A stretch of 7,682 bases of DNA from Rhodospirillales bacterium. GTDB lineage: Bacteria > Pseudomonadota > Alphaproteobacteria > Rhodospirillales > JASLLV01. The stretch is taken from positions 1-7,682 of the forward strand of contig JASMAE010000027.1 in the NCBI GenBank assembly GCA_030754475.1, read 5' to 3'. Position numbers and translations under genes: made by a program. The notes under the pieces are model-generated. The model did not search any database and was not told the DNA's origin. It was given only the letters and a program-made list of their open reading frames with translations. Of the stretch, positions 6,050 to 7,682 are shown one piece after another. How positions within the stretch are numbered: position 1 is the stretch's first letter; each line of letters begins with the position of its first letter.

Positions 6050-6151
6050 GCAGCATCGGAAGACGGACGTGATATCTGCGTCTTTCCGATGTTCGCATCT
6101 TTCCACGTTTCCTCCCAAAACTTGGGCCGTGCTATGCACGGCCTCTTTTTT
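6049..6151 (+). ncRNA. Small regulatory RNA candidate, about 100 nt, possibly AbcR/alpha-r15-like
   Basis: The transcript predicted between the promoter and terminator has three parts. The 5' hairpin pairs 6054-6065 (CATCGGAAGACG) with 6079-6091 (CGTCTTTCCGATG), 12 bp with one bulged T and a 13-nt loop. A pyrimidine-rich linker follows with repeated UUUCC units (6083-6087, 6100-6104, 6108-6112), ending in UUUCCUCCC (6108-6116), complementary to Shine-Dalgarno sequences; CCCAA (6114-6118) can also pair with UUGGG (6122-6126) in a small hairpin. The terminator hairpin and U-tail close it. Three hairpins with an exposed CUCCC segment is the plan of alphaproteobacterial AbcR RNAs, which bind Hfq and repress ABC-transporter mRNAs; assignment to that family is from memory and uncertain. 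Short open frames crossing it lack ribosome-binding sites. The exact 5' end is estimated. Confidence 0.66.
6125..6151 (+). terminator. Intrinsic terminator of the sRNA
   Basis: A perfect 8-bp stem GGCCGTGC / GCACGGCC (6125-6132 and 6136-6143) with a 3-base loop TAT is followed by TCTTTTTT. This is a textbook Rho-independent terminator on the plus strand. On the minus strand the tail is CAAGTTTT, much weaker, so it may only partly stop transcripts of the converging acetyltransferase operon. Confidence 0.9.
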
Positions 6152-6155
6152 GGCC

Positions 6156-6698
6156 TCAGCGGTCGGGTAGGGCGCCGGCGCCCAGGGGGCGCTGCATGAC
6201 GACGGTGTCGACCCAGCGCCCGAACTTAAAGCCGATCGCATGGAAGGTGCCCACGCTGCGGAATCCCATGGCGCTATGGAAGGCTACGGATGCGTTGTTT
6301 TCGGGATCGCCGATGACCGCCACCATTTGCCGGTAGCCGGCCCGGGTGCAGCGTTCGACGAGCTCGCCGAGCATCCTCCGCCCGGCGCCGAGGCCCTGGG
6401 CCTCGGGCGCCACGTAAACCGAATCCTCGACCGTGAAGCGATACGCGGACCGGTGGCGGAATAGTCCGGCGTAGGCGAAGCCCAGGATCACGCCGTCGCT
6501 TTCGGCGACCACGAAGGGAAGCCCGCGTTCGATGACCTCGGCGCGGCGGCTCGCCATCTGGGCGGCTTCGGGCGGGGTTTCCTCGAAGCTGGCGGCGCCG
6601 GTGCGCACATAATGCGCGTAGAGAGCGGCGATCGCCGCCATGTCGGCGTCCTCGGCGTCACGGACCCGTATGTCGGGTCCGCGCGTCGCCGCCCTCAT
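6156..6698 (-). CDS. GNAT N-acetyltransferase, phosphinothricin/methionine sulfoximine type
   Basis: This 180-residue acetyl-CoA-dependent acetyltransferase belongs to the PAT/Bar/MnaT branch of GNAT. Family signatures are the IRVRDAEDADMAAIAALYAHYV opening (10-31), SFEETPPEAAQM (37-48), EDSVYV (91-96, with the catalytic-type Glu91), the acetyl-CoA loop QGLGAG (101-106, Q-x-x-G-x-G), MVAVIGD (125-131), FHSAMGF (140-146) and GFKFGRWVDTVVMQR (156-170). Relatives acetylate the amino group of glutamate analogues such as phosphinothricin or methionine sulfoximine, or of methionine sulfone; the natural substrate here is unknown. The start ATG overlaps the stop of the amidohydrolase gene as ATGA (6698-6695) without a clear ribosome-binding site, so the two are co-transcribed and coupled. 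The stop is only 4 bases from the T-run of the sRNA terminator, which converges from the other strand. Confidence 0.9.
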   Translation of the reverse strand: MRAATRGPDIRVRDAEDADMAAIAALYAHYVRTGAASFEETPPEAAQMASRRAEVIERGLPFVVAESDGVILGFAYAGLFRHRSAYRFTVEDSVYVAPEAQGLGAGRRMLGELVERCTRAGYRQMVAVIGDPENNASVAFHSAMGFRSVGTFHAIGFKFGRWVDTVVMQRPLGAGALPDR

Positions 6699-7594
6699 GG
6701 TGGGGCGACGGCCGCAAGATCGATGTTCGCGAGTGCCTCCACCAGCCCCTCGATCCGATCCGTCAGGGTCGCCAGCCCGGGACCGAGCGCGATCGCGCGT
6801 TCGTCCATGTAGAGCTCGCGGTTGATCTCGATCTGCAGCGCGTGCACGCCGTCGGCGGGTCGGCCGTAGTGACGGGTGGTGTATCCGCCCGCATAGGGGT
6901 TGTTGCGCACCACGCTAAAGCCTTCGGCACCCGCCCGCTCGGCCAGCCGATCGGTGATCGCCGGAGCGCAGGACGTTCCGTGACAGTCGCCGAGAACCAT
7001 GTCGACACGGTTCGCGCCCTTGTCCGCATCCATCGGTCCGCCGATCGACGGCATGGAGTGGCAGTCGATCAGGATGCAGGCGCCGAATCGCCGTCGCGTG
7101 CTCTCGATCATGCGCGCCAGCGCCCGGTGATAGGGGGCGTAGAACGATTCGATGCGGTGCCGGGCGTCCTGGAAACGGAGCTTGTCGCGATAGATATCCT
7201 CGCCGCTGGCCACGACCCGGGCGATGGTGCCAAGCCCCGCGGCGACCCTGGGCGAGCGCACGTTCACGTAATCGGGCAGCGCGTCCTCGTACATGGTGGG
7301 ATCGAGTTCGTAGGGCTCGCGGTTGGGATCGACGAAGGCGCGCGGGAAGCAGGCCTTGATCAGGGGGGCTCCATAATCAGGTGCCGCCGCAAAAACCTCA
7401 TCCACATAGCTGTCTTCCGAACGGCGGATGGCAAGGGCGTCCAGCCTGGAAGCGGCCAGGAATTCAGGTGGATAGTCATTTCCGCTATGGGGAGAGGCGA
7501 AAACCAGGGGAACACGCCGGGCTTTTGGTGGTGTGATCTCCACCTTGCCGTCCAGTGCGCTGGCGTCAAATTCCGCCTTGGTCAGATCGTCCAT
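6695..7594 (-). CDS. N-formylglutamate amidohydrolase family protein
   Basis: This 299-residue cytoplasmic enzyme belongs to the N-formylglutamate amidohydrolase family, which hydrolyses N-formyl-L-glutamate to formate and glutamate, the last step (HutG) of the five-step histidine pathway. Recognisable motifs are FASPHSG (32-38), SEDSYVD (59-65), DPNREPYEL (89-97), ILIDCHSMPS (174-183; with SPHSG, likely metal ligands), VLGDCHGTSC (200-209), NPYAGGYTTRHYG (232-244) and ALQIEINRELYM (252-263). Length and motif order are normal. No hut genes are in the window, so a role in histidine breakdown cannot be claimed; many alphaproteobacteria carry several paralogues acting on other N-acyl amino acids. 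It is the first gene of a two-gene operon with the GNAT gene. The ATG at 7594 is preceded by a weak GAGACGG. An AT-rich, promoter-like stretch lies about 40-65 bases further up. Confidence 0.93.
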   Translation of the reverse strand: MDDLTKAEFDASALDGKVEITPPKARRVPLVFASPHSGNDYPPEFLAASRLDALAIRRSEDSYVDEVFAAAPDYGAPLIKACFPRAFVDPNREPYELDPTMYEDALPDYVNVRSPRVAAGLGTIARVVASGEDIYRDKLRFQDARHRIESFYAPYHRALARMIESTRRRFGACILIDCHSMPSIGGPMDADKGANRVDMVLGDCHGTSCAPAITDRLAERAGAEGFSVVRNNPYAGGYTTRHYGRPADGVHALQIEINRELYMDERAIALGPGLATLTDRIEGLVEALANIDLAAVAPP

Positions 7595-7631
7595 GCCCGT
7601 CTCATCGCCATGTGATAAACCAGTTCTTTTT

Positions 7632-7660
7632 TAAATAAAGTGCCCAGGCTTTGGAAACAA
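7632..7660 (-). promoter_or_regulatory. Possible promoter of the amidohydrolase-acetyltransferase operon
   Basis: On the minus strand TTGTTT (7660-7655) and TATTTA (7637-7632) are spaced by 17 bases, followed by an A-run. Matches to the sigma-70 consensus are moderate. The position, about 38 bases above the start codon, and the abrupt drop in GC content make it the best local candidate. Confidence 0.35.
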
Positions 7661-7682
7661 GCCATTGCGGTGCTTGCAAAGC

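Noticed and set aside
6014..6199. 61-codon plus-strand open frame across the sRNA region
   Set aside because: No ribosome-binding site, its start lies in the promoter itself, and it runs through the intrinsic terminator into the end of the acetyltransferase gene.

Overview
The window reads as GC-rich chromosomal DNA of an alphaproteobacterium. The FliN tail, the GH15-OtsA gene pair and an sRNA candidate with a UUUCCUCCC anti-Shine-Dalgarno segment all fit that class; a Rhodospirillales- or Rhizobiales-like source is an inference. Genes are dense, mostly on the minus strand, and include ATGA and TTGA overlaps typical of translationally coupled operons.

Layout. (1) Positions 3-263, plus strand: the 3' part of fliN, a flagellar switch (C-ring) gene, followed at once by a 57-base nested palindrome. 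(2) Positions 476-4634, minus strand: a three-gene sugar operon transcribed right to left as GH15 glucoamylase/trehalase-like hydrolase, then otsA (trehalose-6-phosphate synthase), then glk (glucokinase). The first pair overlaps by 4 bases and the second pair is 5 bases apart. No trehalose-6-phosphate phosphatase (otsB) is present in the window. (3) Positions 4761-5777, minus strand: a secreted SLT-type lytic transglycosylase with its own candidate terminator. Upstream of it lie a canonical sigma-54 promoter (5821-5837) and a dyad about 90 bases above the predicted start site, which would link it to the RpoN flagellar programme. (4) Positions 6014-6151, plus strand: an apparently unannotated small RNA gene of about 100 nt. 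It has a TTGAAA-17-TATATT promoter, a near-perfect palindrome over the -10 box, a long 5' hairpin, an anti-Shine-Dalgarno stretch and a textbook intrinsic terminator. (5) Positions 6156-7594, minus strand: an operon of an N-formylglutamate amidohydrolase followed, with an ATGA overlap, by a phosphinothricin/methionine-sulfoximine-type GNAT acetyltransferase. The acetyltransferase stop lies 4 bases from the sRNA terminator.

How the parts may work together. In the sugar operon, Glk makes glucose-6-phosphate, the acceptor used by OtsA with UDP-glucose to make trehalose-6-phosphate; the GH15 enzyme could return glucose from trehalose or a glucan to Glk. The transglycosylase could open peptidoglycan for flagellar (or pilus) assembly. 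The sRNA is the strongest candidate for something not yet described: its layout suggests a trans-acting repressor of translation, possibly of the AbcR (alpha-r15) type, under tight promoter control.
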